From contig NZ_JOEI01000018.1 of NCBI RefSeq assembly GCF_000718095.1, forward strand, positions 62,001 to 126,000: a DNA stretch of 64,000 nucleotides, read 5' to 3'. Shown one piece after another: positions 48,601 to 54,981 of the stretch. The notes beneath the pieces were generated by a model. It saw only the letters and a list, made by a program, of their open reading frames with translations. It was not told where the DNA came from and made no database searches. The DNA comes from Streptomyces scopuliridis RB72 (GTDB lineage: Bacteria; Actinomycetota; Actinomycetes; Streptomycetales; Streptomycetaceae). A program made the position numbers and the translations under genes. Every line of letters starts with the position of its first letter. The first letter of the stretch is position 1.

Positions 48601-49023
48601 AACGAGGACGTGACCGGCTGCGCGACCTGCCGGGTCCCCAAGCACGCCTGGACCGGCCGCAGTTACACGACCGTCCTGCGCACCACCGGCTGGAGCTACG
48701 GCAGCTGGCAGAACCACAACTACCACTGGTTCTGGGACGTCGTCAGCGGCGACTGGGGCCCGCTGCCCATCACGTCCTGGAAGCGCCAGTACAAGTACCG
48801 CAAGCAGTACGTCTTCAAGTGCAAGGTCGTGGCCTGGTACGGCTGGGGCCGCCAGAAGATCCTGGCGACCTTCGAAACCCGCTACCAGTACTCCTACCGC
48901 GACCGCACCACGTACCGGGTCGCCTGGTCGGGCTTCAAGTGGACCCGCACCGGCGGCTGGAGCTGGACCCGGACATCCCGGACCTACGTCTCCTCGTACC
49001 GGATCGTCTACACACGAGGCTGA
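42697..49023 (+). CDS. Secreted RHS/YD-repeat polymorphic toxin-like protein
   Basis: A 2108-aa protein. A signal sequence of about 45 residues (KLRFIAGSLTLALAITLLDG...AMSA) is followed by a DNRLRE-type region with paired Cys (about 330-500), fibronectin-like segments, and an RHS/YD-repeat shell (YRYDDAGRL, YTYDSAGRV, TTYDAAGRA, KKSYDQLGRL). The core-associated motif is MGVRLYSPALGRFLSADP. After VTGC the final 133 residues (48622-49020) form a distinct domain. By my count it has 13 Trp and 14 Tyr with many Arg/Lys. RHS shells usually encase a C-terminal toxin. The tail matches no family I know. Confidence 0.92.
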   Translation: MMTVHTLAPHGRGRPWSGGKLRFIAGSLTLALAITLLDGARPAMSAPPRTPAAPEKPAATQAADIASARVTARLSGTRVEALSERTETSTTWANKDGSLTTELTAGPIRFEDGITGAWRDVDLDLVSGADGSVEPKAHPRGLKLAGRTGAPAASLKAAQASRATDLVTLGEGDQQITLQWKGGLPTPELAGTRAEYVNAVPGADVVVEATRTGFEQFVEIKKRPATDGFSYTLPLKAKGLKAKQQADGSVLFTDKKNKKQAVMPAPVMWDSTVDQRSGEHTRRVPVAMKVVAKGSSVDLVITPDATFLADPDTKYPVTVDPSTSSLSSVFDTYVQQGETVDWSNDVELDLGNPGTKNADGTPRTAQSFISWNTSPIQDALVSDAKLSLWNFHSGNNVDCKAYPWEVWSSGAASTSSRWTNRPAMTAKKATSTETRGNASCTTQPDGWINANVTTLVQDWASAKATRGHMGLRATDESVLAQWKRVNSANAAANPPKLVVTYNYRPRTGTKQEAGPPYFSYSGAYTVNTVTPTLRDTFVDANGDKVNGTFQIFDNATNLQVGDVIVSPYVPSGQVASVTVPSGVLSNGKTYKFRTSPYDGTHYNVGWSAWKTFTVDTSSPSAPAKITSTDYPSDKWVKGAGQAGVFTVTPPAADHNWLEWSLDGVTWSKVATSGASSDRTISVTPPKNGTHTLQVRSVDKADNKSEPVEYTFHAGPGGFVQPADGERTARRMPLVAEAEAGKYDKVSFSWRRSEADAWTAIPAGHVTAGGTPLTAWPVPLTNGKNAALVWNATDTVDPDGSVQIKADFTGPAGATGETPPLAVVVDRNADGAAAAEAGPGSLNLLTGDYTLSGTDVSVLDMTVTRSVSSRSANAGATQDGQAPIFGKEWVAGTVAQAVQSDYSELRKTSATSLDVVTADGETISFTANAARTGWVPEPGSEDLTLKGSLTSGDFTLSNTDGSVTTFSPVAGSSTAWPVSRSLIDGQANSTTEVVSEAVTVDGKVLARPKRVIAATSAVTLGTCEATPSTRGCRVLEFVYAASTTATGSSLGEFKGQVSEIRLWATSPGASASTATAVASYRYDDAGRLRETWDPRISPALKTSYTYDSAGRVTQMKPPGQLPWSFTYGKVGTDPVSGEGMLLKVTRPTLKAGSAGETDGNTAQTSIVYGVPPTGTKAPHPLGASDVKAWGQLEAPTDATAVFPADAVPSSHDGQALSAGDYRRAMVHYLDSSGREVNTADAGKNITTTEYDRFGNAVRELSAANRALALGGTDSAKAQLADLGIAALPSAERAELLSNRGIYNADGSREVETLGPLHRVVLESDLKEGTTTVAAAGEQAVARHRTVSEYDSGRPTDGTASVSDKVTKSTVSAQPRNWPALNADPRVTQTVYDWVKGQLTSTIQDPGGLAITEKATYDSSGRLISRSLPASGGTDAGTQITDYYTGDGTGVCGGKPEWADEECRTRPAATVTGGGSNPSELVTTTAEYDRWGETAKLTETANGSTRVKTTTYDAAGRASTVTTSGGTGTAVPAVTTTYDPDSGKVATITSTDGGTVKKSYDQLGRLISYTDADGGVTTSQYDAEGQPLLVSDNIPSSTAYAYDTTADARGLPTSITDSVAGTFTVTYDADGQVLTRKLPGGFTMRQSTNPAGMPTERSYSRDSDGEVLFSETIVPTVHGQRSSYTGSAGQTAGETYTYDKTGRLVRAADDAVDGTCVTRSYTFDKNSNRKTLTTAAAAPGLECTTTGGTTTTHTYDSADRLVDAGYTYDAFGRTTAAPGTTLAYYTNDLVRQQTTGNQRQIWTLDSQLRSRAWTVETNASGSWTTTQSKLNHYSSDADTPRWTVEDTATGALTRSVNGFDGQLAATTAKSGGTVLQLVNLHGDVVIQLPTTAGQAATVLNTDEYGNRAPDQAATRYGWHGGMHRSSETLTDLTLMGVRLYSPALGRFLSADPVPGGSCNAYDYACADPVNNEDVTGCATCRVPKHAWTGRSYTTVLRTTGWSYGSWQNHNYHWFWDVVSGDWGPLPITSWKRQYKYRKQYVFKCKVVAWYGWGRQKILATFETRYQYSYRDRTTYRVAWSGFKWTRTGGWSWTRTSRTYVSSYRIVYTRG

Positions 49024-49050
49024 CCGGACCACTGACCGACCCTGAGTAGT

Positions 49051-49086
49051 GTGGCGATCCGCAGATCACTTTCTGCGGATCGCCAC
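49051..49086 (+). terminator. Perfect 15-bp hairpin between the RHS gene and the small membrane gene
   Basis: GTGGCGATCCGCAGA and its exact complement flank a 6-nt loop, 28 bp after the RHS stop. It probably terminates or attenuates transcription into the next gene, which then may have its own promoter. Confidence 0.85.
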
Positions 49087-49141
49087 CGCCACTCTCCCCC
49101 CGCAGACCCGCAGACCCGCAGAACCGCACCGGAGACACGTC

Positions 49142-49423
49142 ATGCTGTTCGTCATCGCCCTCATCGGAATCTCCCTACTGGGCTTCACCCTGTGGTACTC
49201 GCTGCGCGTCACCAAACTGCGCGACCTGCCCACATGGCGCCGATTCCTCCCCCTCGGCCTCCTCCTGCTCTCCACCGCGGCCAGCCTGCTGCGGGCCGTC
49301 GGCATCCCCCAGATCGCGAACGCGGTCGCGTTCCCCCTGCTCCTGGCCGCGATCGCGGTGTCGGTGGCGGAGGTACGGGCGGAGAGCAGGCGGCGCGGTG
49401 CGGTCGTCCTCGGCGAGAAGTAG
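49142..49423 (+). CDS. Small three-helix membrane protein; possible immunity protein of the RHS system
   Basis: A 93-aa membrane protein: helix 1 about residues 2-19, helix 2 about 36-53, helix 3 about 57-75, then a basic tail (RAESRRRGAVVLGEK). GGAG precedes ATG 49142; the open frame upstream to 49049 overlaps the hairpin and is ignored. I do not recognise the family. Immunity genes usually follow polymorphic-toxin genes, and a membrane immunity protein would suit a membrane-acting toxin, but this rests on position only. Confidence 0.68.
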   Translation: MLFVIALIGISLLGFTLWYSLRVTKLRDLPTWRRFLPLGLLLLSTAASLLRAVGIPQIANAVAFPLLLAAIAVSVAEVRAESRRRGAVVLGEK

Positions 49424-49431
49424 CGCAGGTA

Positions 49432-50052
49432 TCACCCGGCGTTCACGTTGTTCCGGCGCTGAGGGTCTGTGCGACGGATCGGCGGGCCGCGATGCGGGCG
49501 ATCAGACGCAGCCCGAGCAGGACCGGGACCGGCAGCATCGTGGACAGTCGTGTCAGGCGGGCCCAATTGCTCGCAGGCCCGCAACCAGCGCAGGTCCGCC
49601 TGCAACCGCAGAGCGACACCCTCCAGCAGCAAGCCGGCGGTCGAGCCGTCCGGCTCGGCCAGCAGCGCGCGCTGCGCCTGCCGCAGGCGTCTCAGCAACT
49701 CGCGGCGGTGCACGGCCACCAGCTCCACCGGATCGGCGAGCCGGGCCGCTTTCGCCGCCGACAGCTTGAGGTGGAGCTCGGCCAGGTCCTGCTTCGGCCA
49801 GTTCACCTCGGTCAGCCAGGTGGCCACCCGCTGCCGTCCGGCCGGTGTCAGCGCGTACACCTTCCGGTCCGGCGGCCCTTCCGTTCGTTCGCGGACGACC
49901 AGTGCCGCTCGTTCCAGCCGGGCCAACGTCACATAGACCTGGCCCGCGTTCATCGATTCCCCGAGCGGACCGAGTACCCGCCGCAGCCACGCGCGGAGGT
50001 GGTAGCCGTGCGATGGCTCCTTCGCGAGCATCGCCAGCACCACGTCTTGCAT
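49432..50052 (-). CDS. PadR-family transcriptional regulator with abnormal C-terminus
   Basis: A 206-aa regulator. The winged helix (MQDVVLAMLAKEPSHGYHLRAWLRR, NAGQVYVTLARLERAALVV) and the helical Vir_act_alpha_C domain are normal to about LRWLRACEQLG. The last 42 or so residues (Pro/Arg/Asn-rich, ending NNVNAG) do not resemble a PadR end and are read out of frame from an FtsX-like remnant. AGGGGGA 4 nt upstream supports the start at 50052 over 50106. PadR genes of this type often sit upstream of ABC-transporter genes, which are missing here. Confidence 0.82.
   Translation of the reverse strand: MQDVVLAMLAKEPSHGYHLRAWLRRVLGPLGESMNAGQVYVTLARLERAALVVRERTEGPPDRKVYALTPAGRQRVATWLTEVNWPKQDLAELHLKLSAAKAARLADPVELVAVHRRELLRRLRQAQRALLAEPDGSTAGLLLEGVALRLQADLRWLRACEQLGPPDTTVHDAAGPGPARAASDRPHRGPPIRRTDPQRRNNVNAG
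49443..49562 (-). pseudogene. Remnant of an FtsX-type ABC permease, fused out of frame to padR
   Basis: In a different frame from padR the minus strand encodes about 39 residues containing LPVPVLLGLRLIARIAARRS and then VAQTLSAGTT before a stop. GLRLIAR followed by basic residues is typical of FtsX/MacB-like permeases. The simplest reading is a deletion that joined the end of padR to the end of an ABC permease gene and removed what lay between. Confidence 0.42.
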
Positions 50053-50212
50053 GCGTCCCCCTAACGACCAGCTCATGGATAGCGGGTTAGCCGTCACAGG
50101 AGCCAACCGAGGCCCTGCCCGCTCCTGTTACCGTCCGTAATCCTGCCTGGTGGCGAGAGGTGACTGCGCTCACCGGCTCCGCCGCCCGGCCTGAGCCGGG
50201 CGGCGGGGTGGG

Positions 50213-51187
50213 TCACCGGTTGCCGTCGGGCACCAGGGAACCGTCGGAGGTGTCGGGCAGGTCCTGGCGGTGCTGTTCCTGGAGCGGGACGAGGGTGGTC
50301 CCGTTGAGGTCCGCGTGGACCCTCCGGGCGATGTTCTCGATCACCGCGACGCTGGCGGGCATGCCCGTGTTGTCGGCGGTCAGGACGGCGAGGCCGTAGT
50401 CATGCCCCTGCCCGGTGAACGCGCCGACGCTGTGCACACGCCATCCGCCGCTGCTGCGCTGCAGCCAGCCGTTCTTGACATGTACCGTCGCTTCGCTCGG
50501 CGCGCCCGCGGGGACGCCCCAGCGCTGAGCGGGGATCACCTGGTTCATCAGGCCCAGCGCGTAGGCACGGCGGTCGTCGTCGAGAACGGAGTTCACCGAG
50601 GTGAGCAGCTCCATCAGCCTGAGCTGGTCGGCGGCGTTGATCCGCGTCAGCCCCCAGTAGCCGTCCGGGTCGGGGGTCGTGTGCTCCATGCCCGCGAGGC
50701 GCAGGAAGTCCGAGATACGGGCGAGACCGAGCCGCTTCCACAGCGTGGTCGTCGCGTCGTTGTCGGACGCCGTGATCATTTTGGTGGTGAGGGTGCGCTC
50801 GGACGAGGTCAGGTCCCGGTTCTCGTTCTGGGCCCGGCGCAGGAGCGCGCCCAGAACGATGACCTTGACGACGCTCGCCGAGTCGTACCACTGGTCCGCG
50901 TTGAACGCGCACTTGGTGCCTGTGGTGCGGTCGTACAGAGCGACGGAGACCCGTCCCGTGAGGGTGGCGTCCTCCACCACGGCCTGGATGTCCTCGCGGA
51001 GCCGGTTCGCGAGGCCGGCTTTGTCGGACGTGCAGGAGACCTCGGACCGGGGCTGCTCCGCATCGGTGGCGGGTAGCGCGCTCGCCGGGCAGGCCGTGGC
51101 CAGGAGCGCGGCGGCGGTGCCGACGAGGACGGACACGGTCGCGGTGCGCCGAAGGCGACGGGGAAGGATGGAAAGGGGAGAAGACAA
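50213..51187 (-). CDS. Secreted class A beta-lactamase-like serine hydrolase
   Basis: A 324-aa exported protein. The signal region (RRLRRTATVSVLVGTAAALLATAC) is followed by a beta-lactamase2/PBP-like domain. The nucleophile motif is SVVK (S105-K108), the second motif is SDN in MITASDNDATT, and the third reads KNG in VHVKNGWLQ. The omega-loop Glu of true class A enzymes is not clear, so peptidase or esterase activity is as likely as beta-lactam hydrolysis. Two Cys (after residue 50 and near 93) could form a disulfide. Confidence 0.87.
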   Translation of the reverse strand: MSSPLSILPRRLRRTATVSVLVGTAAALLATACPASALPATDAEQPRSEVSCTSDKAGLANRLREDIQAVVEDATLTGRVSVALYDRTTGTKCAFNADQWYDSASVVKVIVLGALLRRAQNENRDLTSSERTLTTKMITASDNDATTTLWKRLGLARISDFLRLAGMEHTTPDPDGYWGLTRINAADQLRLMELLTSVNSVLDDDRRAYALGLMNQVIPAQRWGVPAGAPSEATVHVKNGWLQRSSGGWRVHSVGAFTGQGHDYGLAVLTADNTGMPASVAVIENIARRVHADLNGTTLVPLQEQHRQDLPDTSDGSLVPDGNR

Positions 51188-51605
51188 GCGTGTTCCCTAG
51201 GGGGTGTGCGGAGGGGGGTGGGCCGAGTGCGCCGACGTATGGTCGTGCAGCACGTCGATTTCCCGCCTCTGGAAGATGTCCCTTTCCGTTTTTGGCGTCA
51301 CAAGATCTGATGACCGATGCGACAGAGTGGTACCCCGCTCGGGCCGTTCAGTCCCGTTCCGTCTCACCCGTCGGCTCGGAGGCAGGTCGATCGCTGGTGT
51401 CCGTGCAGCTGGGGAGATCGCGACGGTGAGAAGCACACCAAGCGGCATCCGGCAGAACTGGCCGGATGCCGCTTGGTGAGCCCTGATCGGGTCTTGCCGA
51501 TGCCGTCCATGAGGTCATGGACAGCACCGACTGCCGCCGCTGCCCGGACCGGTCGCGGGACGGGTCAGGACGACAGAGAAGCAGCCGGAGTGGTGGCCGG
51601 AGGAC
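51188..51605. other. Intergenic region upstream of the serine hydrolase
   Basis: About 420 bp without a supported gene. It contains the hairpin at 51437-51477, which ends the CU044_5270 transcript, and AT-richer sequence nearer 51250-51310 that probably holds the serine hydrolase promoter on the minus strand. Short ORFs here have no family features. Confidence 0.45.
51437..51477 (-). terminator. Perfect 17-bp hairpin after the CU044_5270 gene
   Basis: The arms at 51437-51453 and 51461-51477 (ACCAAGCGGCATCCGGC and its exact complement) flank a 7-nt loop, 129 bp beyond the minus-strand stop. There is no long U-tract, as usual in this genus. Confidence 0.82.
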
Positions 51606-52706
51606 CTACGAGGACGAGGACGGGGTCTGCTTCATGTGGTCGACGACGGCGCGCGTGATGATGGCGCTGGTGTAGTTGACGGTGCCGGGCTTGATCACGA
51701 CGCCCTCTTCCTTCATCTGCTTCACCTGAACGTTGCGCTCGCCGAGGAAGGCATGGGTCTTCTTGTCGAAGATCCACTCCTCGCGGGCGCCGCTGGTCTC
51801 GTCCAGCCGGGCGACGGCGACGCCGGGCCGGCCCGCCGCGTCGACGGCGTCGTTCACGACGACCACCCCGGGGATCTTCGCGGCGGTCTTGAACAGCGCC
51901 GGGTACAGCTCCGCGGGCGGGTAGCTCTCGCTGAGCAGGTCCCCGATCGTGCTGAACGCCTGCTGGTCGGGGGAGTTGCCCTGGCCGGCGGTCTCCTTGT
52001 AGATCTTCGCCAGCAGCTGGTCGGGGTCGGTGGTGAGCTTGGTCAGGTAGTCGTACGACGGACCGTTCAGGCCTGCCTTGTAGGGGTTGCCCTGCTCGTC
52101 GGGCAGGCTCAGGGTCTCGCCCTCGGGAGTGTCGTTGACCGCGGGGTCGATCAGCCAGCCCTTGGTGCCGTCGGCGGACATCCAGCTCTGCCGGGTGTGC
52201 AGGGGGTGGCTGGCGAGGCTGCTCCTGCCGTCCACGGTCTTGACGAAGGTGGTGGCCGTCTTGGACTCGATGTAGATGAACTGGCCAAGCCCGACGCGCG
52301 GGTGGGGCGTGCCGGAGGCGGCGGCGAGCGAGATCTGGTCGAGCAGCTGGGGTGCGCCGTCGGCGCTGGCGGTGCCGAGGTCGGTGGTCAGGGCCGGCCC
52401 GGTGGCGGGACCGCTTCCGCCACCGCCGTTGTTGAGCACCGAGGCGGTCACGATCACGCCCGCCACCACCGCGGCCATCGCGGGCAGCGCGATCGCCAGG
52501 CGCGGCAGCCGCGGCCGCCGGGCCCTCTTGCCCGGGGCGGGGGTCGCCGTACGGTCGTCGCTCTGCCGCATGTCGTGGATCTGGGCCATCAGACGCTCCT
52601 TGTGGAACTGGTGACGGCCCGGCGGCAGGTCGCGCGCTGTCCGGGACATGAGCTGGGCGCTCTCGTCCATGTCGGCCGGGTGCTGCCGGGACGGGTTCGC
52701 GTTCAT
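51606..52706 (-). CDS. CU044_5270 family membrane protein (anti-sigma-like partner)
   Basis: A 366-aa protein with a cytosolic N-terminus (about 75 residues, His/Met/Arg-rich, HKERLMAQIHDM), one transmembrane helix (LAIALPAMAAVVAGVIVTASVL) and a large extracytoplasmic domain with FIYIESKTATTFV and TKGWLIDPAVN. The family regularly sits downstream of ECF-type sigma genes, and a regulatory interaction is inferred. The start overlaps the sigma stop by 4 bp; the longer open frame upstream is non-coding. Confidence 0.87.
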   Translation of the reverse strand: MNANPSRQHPADMDESAQLMSRTARDLPPGRHQFHKERLMAQIHDMRQSDDRTATPAPGKRARRPRLPRLAIALPAMAAVVAGVIVTASVLNNGGGGSGPATGPALTTDLGTASADGAPQLLDQISLAAASGTPHPRVGLGQFIYIESKTATTFVKTVDGRSSLASHPLHTRQSWMSADGTKGWLIDPAVNDTPEGETLSLPDEQGNPYKAGLNGPSYDYLTKLTTDPDQLLAKIYKETAGQGNSPDQQAFSTIGDLLSESYPPAELYPALFKTAAKIPGVVVVNDAVDAAGRPGVAVARLDETSGAREEWIFDKKTHAFLGERNVQVKQMKEEGVVIKPGTVNYTSAIITRAVVDHMKQTPSSSS

Positions 52707-53470
52707 CGGTTTCCTTCCTGTACGGGCCGGATCGCGTTGTCGTGATCGCCTCTTATCTGTCGGACGGGGAGGACGGCTTCCCGTTTCCCGCGCACTTTTT
52801 TCCGGGCCCCCTCCCGTCCGGGGCGCGACAGCTCGGTCGCCGGCCGGGGCGTGGCGCCCAGCGGGCGGGCGAGTTCGGCCTCGGCCAGCGCGCGCAGCTT
52901 CCTGCGGGCCCGGGACAGCCGGGAGGCGACGGTGCCGACGGGGATGCCGAGCGCCTCGGCCGCGGCCTCGTAGTCCAGGCCCTCGCCCAAGCAGAGCGCG
53001 ATGACCTCCCGCTCGGGCCGGCGCAGCGCGGCAAGGGAGGTGAGAACGGTCGCGAGACGCCGGCGGTCGTCGATCCGGTCGGCCACCTCGTCGGCGTGGT
53101 CGGGCACCGACAGCTCGGCCGCGGCGGCGGCGTTGGCGGCGGCCCGGTACCGGCGGTTGGACCGGAACTGATTCCGCGCGGTGTTGGTGGCGATCCCCAG
53201 CAGCCAGGGCCGCAGCGAACCCCCCTCGGGATCCACCCTCTCCCGCAGCCTCCACGCCTCCATGAACGTAGCGGCCATGACGTCCTCCGCGGTCGACCAG
53301 TCGGCGGTCAGCCGGAACGCATGGTTGTAGATCGCGCGCGCATAGCTGTCGAACAGCTCGGCGTACGCGCTCGAATCCCCGGCTCTGATCCGGGTACGCA
53401 GTTGAGTGCTCACTTCAGAGAGCTGTCCGGCACCACACACCGACTTCCCGTGACCTGCGCCACACGCCAC
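52703..53470 (-). CDS. ECF-type RNA polymerase sigma factor
   Basis: A sigma-70 family protein of 255 aa or less. Region 2 runs from AYAELFDSYARAIYNHAFRL through AEDVMAATFMEAWR; region 4 is LRRPEREVIALCLGEGLDYEAAAEALGIPVGTVASRLSRARRKLR. A basic tail of about 55 residues follows. GTG 53470 has AGGAG 8 nt upstream, but the first 19 residues look unconserved; GTG 53411-53413 (VSTQLRTRI) is an alternative. It is coupled to the CU044_5270 gene, probably its regulator. Confidence 0.87.
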   Translation of the reverse strand: MACGAGHGKSVCGAGQLSEVSTQLRTRIRAGDSSAYAELFDSYARAIYNHAFRLTADWSTAEDVMAATFMEAWRLRERVDPEGGSLRPWLLGIATNTARNQFRSNRRYRAAANAAAAAELSVPDHADEVADRIDDRRRLATVLTSLAALRRPEREVIALCLGEGLDYEAAAEALGIPVGTVASRLSRARRKLRALAEAELARPLGATPRPATELSRPGREGARKKVRGKREAVLPVRQIRGDHDNAIRPVQEGNR

Positions 53471-53532
53471 TCACTCCTGTCCCGGGGCTCGGGCACCGGC
53501 GTGGTTCGACGAGGCGCGGCTCAACCGCCCGC

Positions 53533-53580
53533 CTCAGACCGGCCCCGGATGGCAGAACAGCGGGCCGGGGCCGGTCTGAG
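53533..53580. repeat. Perfect 16-bp inverted repeat
   Basis: CTCAGACCGGCCCCGG and its exact complement flank a 16-nt spacer, 63 bp upstream of the sigma gene start. It could be an operator or a hairpin. No gene ends at this point, so a terminator role is less natural. Confidence 0.65.
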
Positions 53581-53824
53581 AACCGGTCACTTTCGCCAGA
53601 ACAGGTGGTGCGTCACCCCGCTCGGGCTGGGCACGACATCCAGACTCCCGCCCACGACCACGCACGAGCACCCCGACCAAACGTCACACCAGCCCCGCTG
53701 AAGCAGCTCAACTCAAGTAGGCGGAGGCTCACTGGAGAGCCGGGTGCGGTCAAAGCCGTCTGCCCGGTTGGGGAAGGGGGCCGTCGGAAAAGGACCCGAG
53801 CCACGGGCACCTCGTCGGCGGCCT

Positions 53825-53838
53825 GTTTCACGTGAAGC
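53825..53838. other. Candidate parS (ParB-binding) site
   Basis: GTTTCACGTGAAGC differs by one base from the streptomycete parS core GTTTCACGTGAAAC. It lies in a non-coding gap. Its function in chromosome segregation is inferred from sequence only. Confidence 0.62.
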
Positions 53839-53925
53839 GGCGGGGGCTGGAAACGGAGCGTCAGCTACCGCGCCAGCCCCGACCCTACCCGTTTGAAGAC
53901 AGCAAAGCCCCCGGTCAGCGGGGCG

Positions 53926-54981
53926 TCATCGCTTGGCGATGGGGAGGGCTGCGGAGACCAGGTGGGCCTGCTCGTTGTGCCCGTACTCGTTGGGGTGAGC
54001 CGCACCCCACAAGGCATAGTCGGGGTTGGTCTTGGGGGCAGGGACGGGCCAGATCCACCGGTTGGGGGACGCGGGCTGGCAGGGCTCGTGCCCCTTGAAG
54101 TGGTCGTAGGTGTTCACGTAGGTGACAGCGAAGTTGGGCTCTTTCGCGGCCAGCCCGGTGACGGTGTCCTCGACGCTTGCGTTGAACGCTTCGAACTTGC
54201 CCCGCAGCCACACGAGGTCACCGTGGGAGACCGGCCCGAGCCCGTTCCTCAGGAAGGGGATGGGATCCGTGTAGAAGTTGCACCGCGTCACGTCCTGGGG
54301 GATGACTGCGGGATAGCCGACGACCGCTACCTGAGCCTGCGGAGCCCGCTTGTGGATTTCCAGCAGGGCCTTCTGGATTTCTTCCTGTGCCCCCGGGATG
54401 TCGAACTGGTAGTTCCTCTCGCGGTTTTCGGAGCGGTCCTTGCACGAGGTGCCCTGGGGGTCGTTGCCCCTGCCGGTGCCGCCGAAGTCGCGGTCGGTCC
54501 CGTCATTGATGCAGGTGAGGAAGACGTTGCTGACTCCGCTGTCGTTGCCTCCCATCTGAAACGTCACGTACTTGGTGTCGGCGTCGACCTCGTCGATCAT
54601 CGCCGGGGTCCGCCCGCCGTCGATGGACTCCCAGAAGCCACCCCTTCCGGACCCCCAGACACCCTTCTTGAGGGTCGCCCCGTTGCAGGAGGTGTCGGTG
54701 ATGTCCCAGCCCTTGGCTTCGGCCACCTGATGGGGATAGTTCCTCAGCGACCGTCCGCCGCAGGCTTCATCGGTCGGGTCGAGCGGCTCGATGGAGCCGC
54801 CGGCGGCGAACGAGTCGCCGATCGCCACGTACTTGGGATCGGCCGGCTTGGACGCCGCGGGCGCCGTATGGGACTGCGGTGCGGCGACCGCGACAGACAG
54901 CCCCACGCCGAGCAGGGACGCGGCGGCTGCAGCGATCGCCGAACTGCGCAGCAGGCGGCGTGACGAACGTCGACCGGGCAA
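53926..54981 (-). CDS. Secreted SGNH/GDSL-family hydrolase
   Basis: A 351-aa exported esterase/lipase-like protein. The signal peptide (RRSSRRLLRSSAIAAAAASL...AVAA) is followed by block I VAIGDSFAAGG (Ser), block III QMGGNDSG (Gly/Asn) and block V AAHPNEYGH (His). Several Cys pairs (ACGG, DTSCNG, LTCIN, TSCKD) suggest disulfides, as in Streptomyces scabies-type esterases. The start is TTG, but GAGGAGGTCACC directly upstream is a near-ideal ribosome binding site, which makes this start convincing. Confidence 0.9.
   Translation of the reverse strand: MPGRRSSRRLLRSSAIAAAAASLLGVGLSVAVAAPQSHTAPAASKPADPKYVAIGDSFAAGGSIEPLDPTDEACGGRSLRNYPHQVAEAKGWDITDTSCNGATLKKGVWGSGRGGFWESIDGGRTPAMIDEVDADTKYVTFQMGGNDSGVSNVFLTCINDGTDRDFGGTGRGNDPQGTSCKDRSENRERNYQFDIPGAQEEIQKALLEIHKRAPQAQVAVVGYPAVIPQDVTRCNFYTDPIPFLRNGLGPVSHGDLVWLRGKFEAFNASVEDTVTGLAAKEPNFAVTYVNTYDHFKGHEPCQPASPNRWIWPVPAPKTNPDYALWGAAHPNEYGHNEQAHLVSAALPIAKR

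Larger units (their letters stand above)
53471..53925. other. Intergenic region between sigma factor and SGNH hydrolase
   Basis: About 455 bp without a supported gene. It holds a 16-bp perfect inverted repeat (53533-53580) and a near-perfect parS site (53825-53838). The short ORFs here are not convincing. Confidence 0.5.

Noticed and set aside
45427..49032. 1201-codon open frame antisense to the RHS gene
   Set aside because: Val/Gly/Ala-rich antisense shadow of the YD-repeat gene, without recognisable domains or a ribosome binding site.
50213..51187. Bona fide beta-lactamase resistance gene
   Set aside because: SxxK and SDN motifs fit, but the catalytic omega-loop Glu is not evident and KNG replaces KTG, so the substrate cannot be assigned.
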